A DNA stretch of 64,000 bases, taken from contig CM077115.1 of the NCBI GenBank assembly GCA_039619475.1, positions 506,747,352 through 506,811,351 on the forward strand. The letters run 5' to 3'. Numbering within the stretch: the first letter of the stretch is position 1; each line of letters opens with the position of its first letter. Made by a program: the position numbers and the translations under genes. Source of the stretch: Icerya purchasi (Eukaryota > Arthropoda > Insecta > Hemiptera > Monophlebidae). This document shows, one piece after another, positions 23,330 through 35,340 of the stretch. Under the pieces are notes generated by a model that was not told the DNA's origin, searched no databases, and was given only the letters and a program-made list of their open reading frames with translations.

Positions 23330-23690
23330 AGCTCAGTATGTCTGCTCTCCACGACATCCGGTTTTCTTTCGATATTGTCGTTCGGGATTAATTAAACTAC
23401 ATGACATACCGTTCCGGGTGTAGACCGTAACATTTAAATTTTCCGGAGAATTTAATTTGCTTTGATATTCTTTGCGGCGTTTCTGTATCACCTTCGACAT
23501 GACATCCGGCGCTACATATACAACTCCGGTGTTCCTTTTCCGTTTTTTAAGATCGGATATAAAAATGCGACCCTCCAATTTCCTATTAACTTCCTGATTT
23601 TTCAGTTTATTTCGAAATCTTTCAAAATTTCCATCCGTAATCGACGAAATAGCAGTGAGCCGTCAAGGCATGTCCCTATGATTAGAGTCA
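23330..23690 (-). pseudogene. Decayed reading frame of unknown origin
   Basis: On the minus strand one frame runs from about 23,690 to 23,333 with a single internal TGA near 23,665. It encodes ITDGNFERFRNKLKNQEV, RKLEGRIFISDLKKRKRN, VVYVAPDVMSKVIQKRRKEY, then NLNVTVYTRNG and a basic end. There is no Met start; the first in-frame initiator-like codon is TTG. Balanced charged and hydrophobic composition over more than 110 codons in an AT-rich region suggests past coding function. I cannot assign it. It could be a transposon ORF fragment or an old retrocopy. Confidence 0.35.
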
Positions 23691-23904
23691 ATGATGCGAA
23701 TGTTTTTCGATCAGCGCAAACGATATTATTTTCCGAGTCGTGATGGACGCTGATGAATACTCCGCTACACATAATTACGAGTATAACTTTAAAACTTTAG
23801 ATCAAACAATACAAGTAATAAACAAACTTTGTGTCCTGAGGTGTATTTTAATAAAATTTCAATCGCTTCCTCTTAAAAAAGGAAGCAAGCAAGAACGGAA
23901 ACTA

Positions 23905-24345
23905 TTTTTTGATTTACATATACATATATATATATAATATGTATATATGTATATATTAATTACAAGGTAATTCTTAGGCTACCCCCCCCCCCCCCATTAG
24001 AAAAAATATTCCAATTTTACGTAACGTTTGTTATTTTTTATAGGATTTTTGTTATTGTTATTTAAAAAATGTCAAAATTTTATGTAACGAAATATGTAAA
24101 GAAAAATGTAACGAAAAAATGTTTTAATTTTATATAATGAAAGTTAAATGTTAGGATTGGATTTTTGTGATTATGTTATTTTTCTTGTGTTGATGCCAGT
24201 AAGAATTACGTTGTAAATTTTGATCATTTTATACAAAATACAGAAGAGAAAGAGACAGAAATGAAAGCAAGAAAGGTCAAGGGGACAGCCGCTTGCGAGG
24301 CCAAAATGGCCGAGTTATATATCTATATATATATATATGTAAGTG
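23905..24345 (+). repeat. (TA)n-associated dispersed repeat, copy 2
   Basis: This is the longest copy. An ATATAT-rich edge is followed by TTAATTACAAGGTAATTCTTA, a 14-base C run (23,982-23,995) and CAATTTTACGTAACG. Then come AAATGTTAGGATTGGATTTT, TAAGAATTACGTTGTAAATT, GATCATTTTATACAAAATAC, AGAAGAGAAAGAGACAGAAA, GGTCAAGGGGACAGCCG, CTTGCGAGGCCAAAATGGCC and GAGTTATATA, ending in (TA)n. AAATGTTACG/AAATGTAACG-like text is amplified inside. No protein is encoded. Confidence 0.75.
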
Positions 24346-25298
24346 GCTATAGCCAACAAGGGCGGATACCCAGACACAAGTTGTAGGTTAGTTGGAGGAA
24401 TTAGAATTTAATTCGATTGGATATGGATTTAATAAAGGAAGAATGGACTGGAATAACGTGTACAGAATAGGAAGCGCAATAGCGAGTATAAAGCCTCAGT
24501 CGCAACAGGTGTGCATAGAACGTATTTAGGAAACACGATAATTAGTTTTGTTTCGTTAAATTTAGCATAGCCTTCCGAGTAATCATTTTATTCAACGTGT
24601 TTTGTAAAAAATCAGTCTCAGTTATGGAGGAACAGCTTTTTGTGGGAGAAAGACGTTTGACCGGAAAGATAAAAACGTCCCCTCCTCCCCGCTACGTATT
24701 TTTCAGGTAATATAGAAATATCGAAAAGGGGAAAAAGGCGATTTACATTCTGCCTTAATCCGTCGATCAACCGCCCTACGATTTCCTGAGGGGCAGCCCT
24801 GAATTTTTTTTGCGGTCTTAAGTCGTCTAACATTTTAACCCTCCATTCTTTCTCTTTTATCTCTCCAGCAGTATACGGAGCTGTAAAATTCGTGAGTATT
24901 TTTTTTCCTCTTTGCTATTTTCTTTCTATTCGATTCACTTCTTTATTTAGTTCATTTTACTTTGATTCGCCGCAGCCTCGCAATTTAAAAAATATCCGTA
25001 TGTTCTCTCTGTGCCCACCCCTTTGAGAAGTACAACAATAACACTTTGAAGCATCTTGCCGTCCTCTACTTCAGTCCCACGTCTCTTGCATTCGTTGATA
25101 TAACAAAATTTCCCTACCCCTTCGAATTTTCCATAAGCCCTTCTGATTCTCGATCTGATTTCTTTTTTGCATCTCCAATCATTGAGTCTGCGTCCGAGAA
25201 GCATGCACATTCATTTACCTTCTTCACAGACATATCTGTCATAGAAAAAAGTTTTTCCGGTGGCTGGATTTTTATTTTTATTCAAAATTTAATATGTA
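24346..25298. other. No supported gene
   Basis: A pyrimidine-rich TCTCTCCAGCAG followed about 20 bp later by TTC|GTGAGTATT (24,863-24,900) looks like a microexon flanked by splice sites, but it is too short to support alone. The frame at 24,833-24,618 on the minus strand is unrecognised. Confidence 0.3.
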
Positions 25299-26166
25299 CT
25301 ACCTTGATCAAACAGTTTCAGGAATTTGTTCGGAAAATTAAAAATACAAATTTATTTAGCAAAATTGATTATGTTCCTTTCAAAGTACTCTTCATTAACT
25401 GCAAGTATGGCAACGGTTGATTCAAAACATTTATTATACTCAGTTTTCTGTGTGGCCATCAGAGTCGTTTTCGATTTTTCTGTTATCTCCTCTCGGCGGC
25501 TGAAACGCATTCCTCGGAACGATTTCTTGAATTGAACAAACAAGACGAAGTCGCAGGGAGTCGCATTAGGCAAAATTTGGTGGCTCTTCAATGGTATTCC
25601 TTCTGTTTTTAACCGAAAAATCACGGATAACGATGTCCCTTTTTTGCATGAGATTCAGATCCGTCGGCAACAGCTTTGCAAGGACACGTCTCGAGCCCAA
25701 ATCATTAGCCAAAATGTCTTGGACGAACCCATAAACTCAAGAGTCCTCCGCCAACTCTATCTAATAATCAATTTACGGTTTTTAGGCAACGTCTCTTTGA
25801 TTTTATCGACGTTTTTTTTCGATTTCGGTGGCCGGCCACTGCATTCATCATCCTTGATGGACTCGCCACCATTTCTGAAGCGTTCGTACCATACATAAAT
25901 GCTTTTCGATAGGGTATCGTTGTCAAAACATAACATTCCCAAGATCTTCGCTCCGTTGAATCTGTTTTAAACTCGTTGATGCAAAGTTAATTCCATTTTT
26001 AAAATTGTAAAAAATCGAAAACACCCACAAGGGTAGATGTACATAACTTTTACAAGTGTCAAGCTACGGCACTAAAATTAAGCGGGAATATCAACGACAG
26101 ATGTGACAACCTAACAATAACAAAAAAAACTCAAATACGCCGTGGTCGTTCCTGAAACCAAGGTAG
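25299..26166 (-). mobile_element. Internally deleted mariner with both TIRs
   Basis: Both ends are visible. The left begins CTACCTTG with TTTCAGGAA a few bases later. The right, read inward on the minus strand, begins CTACCTTGGTTTCAGGAACG. Each end abuts a TA dinucleotide (25,297-25,298 and 26,167-26,168), the mariner target duplication. The element is 868 bp, against about 1.3 kb for full-length mariners, so roughly 400 bp is missing. The minus strand encodes a broken transposase. The left TIR has a few extra bases between its two conserved blocks. It is incapable of self-mobilisation, but its ends could once have served as a substrate. Confidence 0.9.
25350..25996 (-). pseudogene. Mariner transposase, central catalytic part deleted
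   Basis: An ATG at 25,996-25,994 opens MELTLHQRV, followed by an early stop. The N-terminal helix-turn-helix region is recognisable: LGMLCFDNDTL, YVWYERFRNGGESIKDDECS and SGRPPKSKKNVDKI (25,940-25,790). After a frameshift come GFVQDILANDLGSRRVL and LAKLLPTDLNLMQK. The first two catalytic Asp blocks are absent. The C-terminal part resumes with PNATPCDFVLF (third catalytic Asp context, normally SPDLAPCDFFLF), RGMRFSRREEI, and ends YFERNIINF near 25,355. The order and motifs fit the mariner (D,D34D) branch of the IS630/Tc1/mariner superfamily. Confidence 0.9.
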
Positions 26167-26168
26167 TA

Positions 26169-28720
26169 CTGCGATAAAAAATTTTAATAACAATACGAAA
26201 AGTCAAAAATGACACTGGATTTTTGTTTTCATTAATTATTCCTTTGTTAAGTTTCCTTTTTTTTTTTTTTGTGATGTTCGACGACGCAAAACGAAGCAAA
26301 CACCGTTTACTCCCATATTTTTTTCGTTTTTTTTTTTCATTTTTTGTCTCGCGACAATTCGTAATTTCGCTAACTACATTAAAATGTCCCGTTATCAAAA
26401 ATTTTAGAAAAAAAAACTCTTTAGTATATACAAATGAACGTTGCTTAGATTTGGCTTCTGTTTATACCTTTTTTTTCATTCTTTTCCGAGCCTATCAAAA
26501 AAGCTACTTCTTTCTCGCGATCCTCTATTTTCAAACGCAATTCACACGCGCAAATGTAAAACTTAAAATAAAAACGATGGAGCGCATTGCGTAAATTTCT
26601 TATCCGTTCAATTGTTGAAACGCGTCGTCACATTAATTTTGCATCTGCGCGGTATTCGACATACTGAGAAAGCGCATTCCATTTCCGGTGTTTCATATTA
26701 GCGATAGACGTGTCTACAGTACTTGCGGCTATTTTTTTTTTTTTTGAAAATATTCTCTGGTTTATTAGACGAATTTTTGAGATTTCCTTAAACACGATCG
26801 GCGAAACATTTTAAATCGCCTCGGTGGAATGTTGCGCAACTTGTTGTAAGATCGGGAATGTTAAAAAAAAACAAGACTAAAGCCCGAAAACAATCGAAAA
26901 CACTATATTCCCTAGTCGCTGAAAATCTCTCCCGATATATGGTAGTAATACGCGGCCTGCTTCGACCGCTATTCGGATCGCTGTAAAATAAATCAAACAC
27001 TATATACGTGACAGACTGTTGAAAAACTATAAAGTCTCGCGTGTTATCATTGCTGGAAACAACGTTGTTCCAAAAAGTCAAAAAAGTTCCACGCAACACG
27101 TGTAATTGGTTAGGGGTGGCGCGAACGAGCGAAGAATATCAAACGCGATGGATATCGTAAAAAACGACTTTTTACCGCTGCGGGACAAGCAAAATGACTC
27201 TATTAGTCGTAAAATCGGTCACAGCAATATAATACCGCACTTACGACGGAAAGTAATAAAAAATATTAGCCGGTAATAATTGTCGAACGCGTAAACTTTT
27301 GCCCGATACATAACTCGACTCGTTTCAGAGTCGCCTGTAGTCGGACAGCCCGGTCAAACTATGTTTATTTATTCGGATATTCGACTATTCGGCTAGGCGC
27401 GTAATTTTGTAAACTTCTGAAAATTGATAATTCCTAATAATCTCACCTCCGGCGTACCACCACCTTCCTCGCGCCCTGTTAACAGCGCAGAATTAAGACA
27501 TTGTACGATCGGCTTGATCGTTTTTATTTTTTTTTTTTTGCTTTTTGTTTTCTCTAATAAGATATCGTTTTTTATTCGAGTCGTAAATTACCATTTTATT
27601 TATCGAGAAACAGAAAAATAACTCTATATTCTACAATTCTCGCGATTTGATTCGACTTCTAGACACGAAATGGAAAAATATTAAAAAAATGTTTTAATCT
27701 ATTTCGTATACTTTCCAAGTTCATAATCCAAGATGACCTTCATTCCGGACTGCTTTAAACCGTTATAATAATAATTATAAGCGTCCCCGTATATAACTTC
27801 ACTTAAGATCATCTGCGTAGCAATGTATGTTACCGGATTTGTGGGATTAAATGTAGAAATTTATAACTGCTTAGTATACTCGCATCATTTCTGATTAAAA
27901 GGAAAAGGTGTTCGTGCGCTTGTATGTAATACCATAAAATTCCGATCTTCCACGTTCATCTTTACAACATATATTATGTGCGTTTATTTATACATAATTT
28001 CTATGTATAATATATAAAACTCAGCTCTCCTGCCCTCGCTAGGAGGCAAGCCCCCTTCACCCTCATTAGAAAAATCGTTTTCAATTGACGTTAAGTCATT
28101 CTTCCCCGTTTTTTATTTTGAAAAGAAAAAATGAACAACGCAGCATTCGACTTTTTTTTATTTTATATATATATAGAATGGTGCATAATCGGTGGGACAA
28201 AAAATATAGTATACCCCGGCCTAAAAACGGCGTATAGAAAAAAATATGGCTATATACCTTTTTTTTAACGACAGTGTATAGAGCTTATTGATTTAGAACA
28301 TTATGGAATTTGTTCCAGAATGAAACGCGACGTTTATGCTCCAGCGAAAATTGTGTACTATGTAATTATTATAATATATAATTAGTTTTCAAATTAGAAA
28401 AGCTGAAATAATTGTTCAAATACTCTAGCGGTGTATTATAATTGAATTTCGCAACTTCTATCTCGCTAGCCTGACTTCCGTCTTTAAAGCTCTCTAATGT
28501 TACTAGAAAATGTTCAATGTTTTTTTTTGCCGTTAAAATTTCAAATTTTATTTATGAAAAAAATTAAAGTTACTTAAATACGTTTATAATTGTATACAAT
28601 TTATTTATAGTAATATTAAACATTTTTTAAATTGTTAAAAGTATATTTGCCTTCACGATTTAAAACCAAAGTATTACCTATTATCAGGTTTTTTTTTGTT
28701 TTTTTTTTTTAAATTTTAAA
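26169..28720. other. AT-rich stretch, no supported gene
   Basis: This holds long T runs (26,257, 26,320, 26,730, 27,527, 28,690), a short GC patch at 27,450-27,490 and scattered open frames without domains. On the minus strand at 27,475-27,447 a 29-nt segment has acceptor- and donor-like borders. It is too short to call. I see no repeat or element here. Confidence 0.3.
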
Positions 28721-28721
28721 A

Positions 28722-30300
28722 TAAGTTGTGGGTCCCGCAAGGCATACTGCCCGGTTACTAGGAAATGTTCTTTCTAATATTTATCTTTCTATTTTTCATC
28801 TCCTAAATTCTCCTCTGTTGTCTTTACTCTTCGTCCTTTCGATCCTCCTCGTATTAGTCTTACCCCAAATAGTTTTCCGATTAAACTTCTTTCGTTTTTT
28901 GGTAAAATCTTTCTTGACGGCCGTCCCTTCTTTCACAATCACAACAATCATCCGTATCTCTTCTCTCTCAAAAAGTTCAATATGTATTAAATTCTCTTTC
29001 CCACACTAATATTGTTGAGGCGATCTCTATCATGTTCTATAAATCCTTACTCTATCCTGTATTATTTTACTTACGGAAATTTCTTCAGGCCTCTTCTTTC
29101 AAAATTAGATCACGATTAAATTATTAAATTACCTGCCTTCGTCTTCGCCTTGGCGCCCTGAGATCCACCTCGATTCCGGCTATCCTTACAGAATCTCATG
29201 CTCCTCATCTCTTCATTCATAGATATCTTATTTATGATAACTCGTTTTCCGATCAAACGCGTGTCTATTTATTCCTCTTCACCTGTTCCATTTCTTACTC
29301 CTCTATTATTCGTAAATAATAATAAAAAACTCCAGAGTTTTATATTTCTTTTCGTCTACTTCAATTTTCATCGTATATTTATTGTCATGATAAGCTCCCT
29401 TATTTGTTTTTTTCATTTTTTCTGATCATCTTCATCAGATCTGTGTTCTAAATCTCTTCTTCAGCGCGTGGTCAAAATTTAATTTTCCAATGCTTTAAAT
29501 TCTCTCTTTCTCATACATAGTACTATATCTACATTGACGATTCTAAAACGACCAAATAGAGTTTGTTCTGCCTTTTTTTTTTTTTTTATTCTGCCTTCAA
29601 TTAGATTCCGAGTCTTTTAAACTTCGTCTTTTTTCCAATTTTATATTCAGAACCTATTGCTGCTCTACGTAATGTTCTCTTTGTTTCCTCATTAATTAGT
29701 CCGCAAGCTTATCTTTCCCTCCTTCTCCCTTTTGTACCCTCATCCATGGTCTTTCGATCTTTCGTGCATTCCTAGTAATTTCGACATTAAACTAGTGGAT
29801 TCTAGTGGCAGATTTTCGGGCACATTTTCAGTTCCTAATATTGTTTTTCTTTCCTTAAATGACTTATTCCAGACTATGGCTCTCAGTTCCTATTCTTCTT
29901 CATCTTCTAAGTCTGACTCCTTTTACTTTTTTATTCAGCCATCTTTTCCTCCTGGCAAATGGTTTTCTAAATACTTCTCCCCTCATAAATGCTCTACAAT
30001 CTCGGCTATTTGTCGCTTTCGTTTTAATTATAGTTTCCTTCCTGCATCATTTTTCATCTGCTTCCACTCTATTTTGCATCCCCCTTCTAATTAATTTCTT
30101 TGTGATCTTGATATCGTGTTTTATTTAAATGTTTGACCTTTACTGCGGAATCATCGGCTTTCCTGCTCTTCACCACTTAAAATTCAGTATCCCTACTCCC
30201 CTTATCGGCGCTTCTTATATTCTACCACTTCCTTCTGCTTCTGTTATTCCTCTGCCTTGGAATTAATTTTATCCTCTTTCCTTAAAAATTTAAAAATACA
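28722..30300 (+). mobile_element. LINE remnant with RT end, RNase H and C-terminal zinc region
   Basis: The plus strand holds the C-terminal half of a Jockey- or I-like LINE. At 28,728 is VPQGIL-PG, then, shifted, LLGNVLSNIYLSIF (motif GVPQGSVLGPLLFNIYI). LGALRSTSIPAILTE (about 29,150) matches the conserved post-RT region. YIYIDDSKTTK (about 29,525) matches the RNase H start (TDGSKT), and FFPILYSEPIAALRNVL (about 29,630) its AEL.AI..AL helix. SCIPSNFDIKLVDSSGRF (about 29,770) is a degraded WIPSH.GI.GNE.AD motif. RFRFNYSFLPASFF (about 30,020) and a later DL..V.F+C-like stretch match the terminal region. Catalytic residues are partly lost. It is 5' truncated next to T runs. Confidence 0.75.
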
Positions 30301-31090
30301 ACTCTTTATTTTCTCCTTCTTTTCATTTCTTGGACTACATATCGTCATTAAGAATCTCATTTTAAAAAAATTTTACAAATGGATTTCTCAGGAATGAGAA
30401 ATTTATTTTTAATTATTACTGATTGAGCTTCGTAACCAATTGACATACAAGACCAAAAAACTATTCAAATCAGCAATTAGCGCGAATTCTTCGTATCTGA
30501 AGACTTGTAGAGTTTTCAAAACAAACTTGACGATTTATTCGAGCAGAGACTGAGCTACCCAGATCGATAGAGGTATAATTTTCTAAGTTAATGGTGTAAT
30601 ACTGAACTATTTTTCGGTAGTCAACGGAACGTTTATTTTCGCTCTTATTTAGAACTGCATCATCCTTAGCGCATGTATGCATCCTCGTAATTGTGGTTTG
30701 CCGTTTTTCACTTTAGGTACACCTAGCAACCGCTCTTGGATAAAATCGAACTTACAACGTGATTTATGAAATCTGCGCGTATTCGACAACGTATACGTAT
30801 AATTTTGCTTCTTCTTTGCTTCGATTACTACTTAATTCTCCACTACAATACACAGCGGCTATCACGAGCTACACGACGGCATGAATGTCTGATTTTTAAA
30901 CGAGTTTGTTAATACCGCTGGACTTTGAAAAATTTTCAATACTCCGATTGTGAATTTGATAATATTTCGTTTGGCGGTTTTTGTAACATTAAAATCAAGT
31001 TGACATAGATTTCACGCAATTCCAAAAAGGACTTGGACGAAATAAACAATTAATCGTCCGGGACGACCTACTGAGTAAATTCGGATACCG
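30301..31090. other. No supported gene
   Basis: This is AT-rich sequence following the LINE end. Short frames occur but no motif is recognised. Confidence 0.35.
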
Positions 31091-31094
31091 GCTA

Positions 31095-31350
31095 GGTCCA
31101 GTTATCCCTGCAGGCGGCTACCAAAGATAAGCACTACACACAGGTTAATAATTGATGATAAGTTGCCTGATTTATGGCAGAAAAGTGTTCTGCAGACGCT
31201 GGTCTCTTCACTCCTATTAGCAGTTGTTCTTCGAAAACTAGGGAAGAGATGATGTGGTTGTCTGGTCGCCTTGTCGACACCTTCATTTTCCGACACCCCT
31301 GTGTGACTGCGGGAGGATTCCCATCCTGCAGTTCTTTCCTTGTATGTCAA
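31095..31350 (-). mobile_element. LINE RNase H fragment
   Basis: The minus strand encodes WESSRSHTGVSENEGVDKAT, which fits the RNase H motif .WIPSH.GI.GNE.AD..A with the terminal catalytic Asp retained (GVDKA). It continues through a Pro/His/Ser-rich stretch and, in a shifted frame, further residues typical of the region beyond RNase H. Only about 80 codons survive, with at least one frameshift near 31,330. It is in opposite orientation to the LINE at 28.7-30.3 kb and so is a separate insertion. Confidence 0.6.
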
Positions 31351-32160
31351 TCAGATAGTATTGTATATTTTAAAGTGTATCTAGAAAGAAATTAAGGAAC
31401 ATACACGACTGCTTTTCGACGCGGTAGAGGGTTACTGTAATGCAAGAGGCTGTTTGCGAGGTTATCATTAAGACGAAATGAGTAAATTCAATTTGCAAAC
31501 CTTTTTTCGGGAAGAAATTGCACGCCACCTTTCACTGGTGGCGTATATATTTTATTATTTGCTTTTTTCCCAATCAGCCACGTTTCTGTGTTTTCGGCGG
31601 TAGTTTTTTTATGTTACAGCTTATTTATTATTGGGAACAACTTTCGTGTCCGTTATGATATGCCTACGTTGTTGCAGTATTGAAAAATTCAAAAAAAAAA
31701 AAAAAACAAACAAAAGACAGGAAAATTTAATTCGACAGAGCTAAAAATCGGAAAATGAAGGTGGTTTCACAATCGACTTTCCATAAAGTAAGATAAAAGA
31801 AAACTAGCTTAAAGAACACAACTTAACGGACGGAGAAAAACTTCTGCGAACTCCTACGAATTCGGCAGTATTCAAAATAATTCAATTGAAGAGCGATTTA
31901 ACAGCACGGTGGATGGATTTAAAAGCGGAGAAGGAGTTTAAGACGATGTTATATTTTGAGTTTTAACAACTACTATTTGAGGATAGAAGAGAAATAGAGA
32001 CGATTTTAAAAATTGCGCGCCAGTTTTGTCACTCGAGCAGGTAACGGACAAGTAAACGAATGTTTATATGCGTAAGTCGGAAAATTTGTTGGTTTCCTTT
32101 TTCGGATTTCAGTTAAAACGGTAAATTTCCGGCACGCTCGGAAATAGTTCAAAGCGAAAA
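31351..32160. other. No supported gene; one short perfect hairpin
   Basis: CGCCACCTTTCACTGGTGGCG at about 31,523-31,544 is a 7-bp stem with a 7-base loop. It has no U tract or histone-type consensus, so I assign no function. The remainder is featureless. Confidence 0.3.
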
Positions 32161-32169
32161 AAAGGCACG

Positions 32170-32490
32170 AAATGAAAAAGACCTTTCAAAAGAAGATGGG
32201 TGATTATAGGAAGTATGGAAGAGCATGAGTAAAGAAGTGAACACGATAAAAGAGAAGTAAGAAGTCGAAAATGAAAACCAGATGATTTTGTTCAAGGAGA
32301 ATGTAGGAGAGCTCAAATGAATTACGGGAAGAATGGAAGCGTGTTAAGAAAAAATCGAGAATGAACGGAAAAGAGCAGAGAGTGCAGTGGTGTATGCGAA
32401 ATTCGTAAATGATGAGTATTCTACATCCTGATAACGAATAAACGAATCGATTAGTTTCACTGAAAACTCGTTCGCAATTCAATTTTATAT
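32170..32490 (+). other. Purine-rich tract, possible retroelement coiled-coil remnant
   Basis: The plus strand is dominated by GAA, AAG and GAG-type codons (for example AAAGAGCAGAGAGTGCAG). It resembles a degenerate Glu/Lys/Arg-rich coiled coil such as the first ORF of some LINEs. Stops interrupt every frame. The 92-codon minus-strand open frame here is read as its complement. No diagnostic motif is visible. Confidence 0.2.
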
Positions 32491-32499
32491 AATGTCCGA

Positions 32500-34300
32500 A
32501 CGAAAGAAGCCATACTAAAAAGTCTTCGAAATCGCTTGCTTTTTTGTTTCTTTTTTTTCTAAACGGTTCAGATTTTGCTTTTCGACTTTTAAAAATGTTA
32601 TTTTTGCAGTAAGCTTAACCTGTGTCCATTGGCGCACCCAAGGGGGTGCCACGGGGCCATTGCTCCCCCCAAAAAATCTTCGAAATCTTAATTTCGTTTT
32701 GTACTGTTTTGTTTTACTTAATTTTTTTTTAAGAACATACATATTTACTTTTTACTTATATTACAAGTATAATGTTATATACTTTTAGCTAATTTTTTTA
32801 AAATAAAATTCGTATACTTATCTAATTTGTGCTTGTATTTTTTTTTTTTTTTTTTTTTATTTTAATTTACAAACCACGGAAATAGATAGGTACTTAGTCG
32901 AGGTGCCGAGTTACCACCCCCTAACTCATCTTCTAAATTCTAGTCCCGACCAAAAAAAAATCCTGAGTGCGCCTATGCCTGTGTCGGTAAACTATTACTC
33001 TACAAATAGCATAAAACGAACCGAATTTTATGCTGTCGTCGAAGTGTCGACGCTAAGTTCCGTTCAGGTAACACTGAGATTTATGTATACGCGAACGGAC
33101 ATATTAAAATAAATGTAGGCTCGCAATTTCATTTAGCCGACTTTAAATTCGCATACGTTTTACCTAAATATATTTCAAATATTAATTAACCTACGACAAC
33201 AGAGTGTATCCCAACTTTGCGAATGTTGGAAAAAACTTTTGAAACTTCAGAAGTCTATATCACGCACAAGTGTGATTGGCGAGGACAGTGACCGGAATGT
33301 CGAATTTTAATTTTATTTATTTATTTATTTTGGTTTCAAGAAAGTGAGATATTTTAAATATTTCGCTTAAATAACGATTTGATTAAGTTTAAATAGTACA
33401 TCGCGTTACAGCACAGCTGGTTATGCCACTTGTCATACACCTTTATATTTTCGCCGTTACACCATCGACAATATAAAATATTCTGGGAATAGTCGAGAAA
33501 AATCGTTTTCAACCAATTAAAAAAATAAATAAAAACTTGTTTTATTTAATTTAAATGTTGAGACCTAATTTTAGCAGTAATATGGATAAGTATTTAATGT
33601 AGAAATAAGTTTACTTTTAATATTAAGGGTTTTTACTAATGTATACAGGTATAGAGGGTGTATCTCGGCGGTTATATATCTAAATGCAGCTATTAGCAAT
33701 CGGATGTGGACGTTTTAGTCGTCTGACATTATATGTCGGGTAATAATCTCTAGATTAACGTGAGCATTCAGCTGTTGCACGGGTAGTGCTGCAAATTACT
33801 TTATAATGTCAATGCGCCGGATGATGTATGTCATCATTAGGTGAATAACTGGCATCAACAATTGCTCGGAAAATAGCATTTTGATAATGTTGTATAATAT
33901 CATACTGGCTTGATTATTCGTGTAACCACAGCTTACAAGATACACGCAATTCAGATTGCCTCCCTAGCAACTTATGTGACGGTCATCGGCTCCATTTGAA
34001 AGTGATTAGAGTTTCTCTATCTGATTCGCAGCAATAAACGAAAAAATTCCGCATTCAAATTTTCCCCTCCTCCCTTAAATTCGTATCTTAATAAGGGCGA
34101 GATTCCGACTCTGTACATTTCTTAATTTCGCCATCATTCTGCTGCCCTATGCGAATTAGAATTTCCCGCGAAGATACCGCATCAATTTGTTCTCTTACGA
34201 TTTTTTTTTTTTCCGAAAAGAGTTTCGTGTTCTACGAGAATTGCTCTGCTGTACGTTATATTATTGCGAATTCCTAAATTGCACTTTTGATTTATAATTT
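32500..34300. other. AT-rich stretch, no supported gene
   Basis: A T run of 18 lies near 32,840-32,858. A GC-richer patch at 32,630-32,680 (CACCCAAGGGGGTGCCACGG) and 32,905-32,990 may be the tail of an old repeat. I found no coding motif. Confidence 0.3.
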
Positions 34301-35089
34301 TGTACATGTATATAGATTTGCGCACCCCGCGCGGAGCACAAGTTGTTGTAACCAGAATCACCTTTTCTAGATAGTAGTCACTTGACATGTAAGCTGCTAA
34401 TTCCCCGTGACAGAGAAACGAAACAAAAACCGGTGAGTTATGCGTGTCAATGTTGTGCGAGGTGGTAATTTTCTGACAGGCGGACTTAGCGTTGATGAGA
34501 CAGCTAAAACGGAACTCACACTAGACATGCTGGAAGAGAAATGGTGTGAGATAGTTACTTGCCGAAGCTGATCATATAATTAAATGCCGTTCAAGATTTA
34601 ACTGCACATCCAACTAGCAAACTATCAGCACCTCATTCGCGACTGATGCGTCCCTGGTCAAATTGATCTATTAATTTAGAATGAGCGGGTGAATTGGTGG
34701 CGCTTTAAAAATGGATCGTTTGGCTAAGGGAGTAAACCCGTAAAACCACCGCCGTATTTCTTATTCTGCGACAAATATGACACGTAAAAGAAATTGTATT
34801 TATGCTGCACCCTCGGGGTATACTGAAATGAGTATGACAGGCAATGGGACTTCAACGTACCTTGTTGGCATTGCTCCCTGCAGATGGGAACAAACGTGTT
34901 AAGGCTTTAAGAACTATTGGAAATAAACGTCTCTAACAACGTGAAATGTAAGAACACATTGATCAAACTGGCTAATTAACAAGCATAGCTTTAGAAACAA
35001 AAAGATTGAAAATAGATGTAATGAGAGTAACCGAAACGAAATGGTCTAGGAACGACCGAATTAATATGAACGATAAACATATATATTTA

Positions 35090-35336
35090 TAATGGTTAAA
35101 GTGCTTGACTGTCAAATCGAGGCTATGGATTCAAGATTTGTCTCGTTTTGGATCTAAGTCGCTCCCAAGTTTACCCAGCCTGAAATAATTAGGTACCAGA
35201 GAAATCAGGGAAAGTAAAGGCGACCGGGAGAAAGGAACTGGTCCCCCCCTACTTTCATTAGTGCGGTTCGGCTTAGTACATTGTGAACCTTAACTTCACA
35301 ATCACCTGTTGGGGCATGGGACTTGCTTTACTTTAC

Positions 35337-35340
<4 letters not shown>
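35090..35340 (+). mobile_element. tRNA-derived SINE, diverged copy
   Basis: The head keeps a degraded box A (AATGGTTAAAGTGCTTG) and a better box B (GGATTCAAGATTTG) than the 16.8-kb copy. The body shares GGATCTAAGTCGCTCCCA, GGTACCAGAGAAATC, GGAAAGTAAAGGCG, GAAAGGAACTGG, CTTAACTTCACAATC and the end ATGGGACTTGCTTTACTTTA. About 250 bp long, it ends in a (TA)n run to 35,379. It lies inside the endonuclease region of a LINE whose motifs resume beyond it. Confidence 0.8.

Noticed and set aside
24863..24900. Possible plus-strand microexon (about 20 nt) between TCTCTCCAG and GTGAGTATT
   Set aside because: No neighbouring exon found; splice-like matches of this length arise by chance in 64 kb.
27447..27475. 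29-nt minus-strand segment with acceptor- and donor-like borders
   Set aside because: Too short to judge coding content; the acceptor lacks a pyrimidine tract.
28660..28760. Initially read as the poly(A) tail of a minus-strand LINE
   Set aside because: Plus-strand RT, RNase H and terminal motifs follow from 28,728, so the T runs are simply the 5' truncation flank of a plus-strand LINE.
31523..31544. Perfect 7-bp hairpin
   Set aside because: No U tract, no histone stem-loop consensus and no adjacent gene to terminate.
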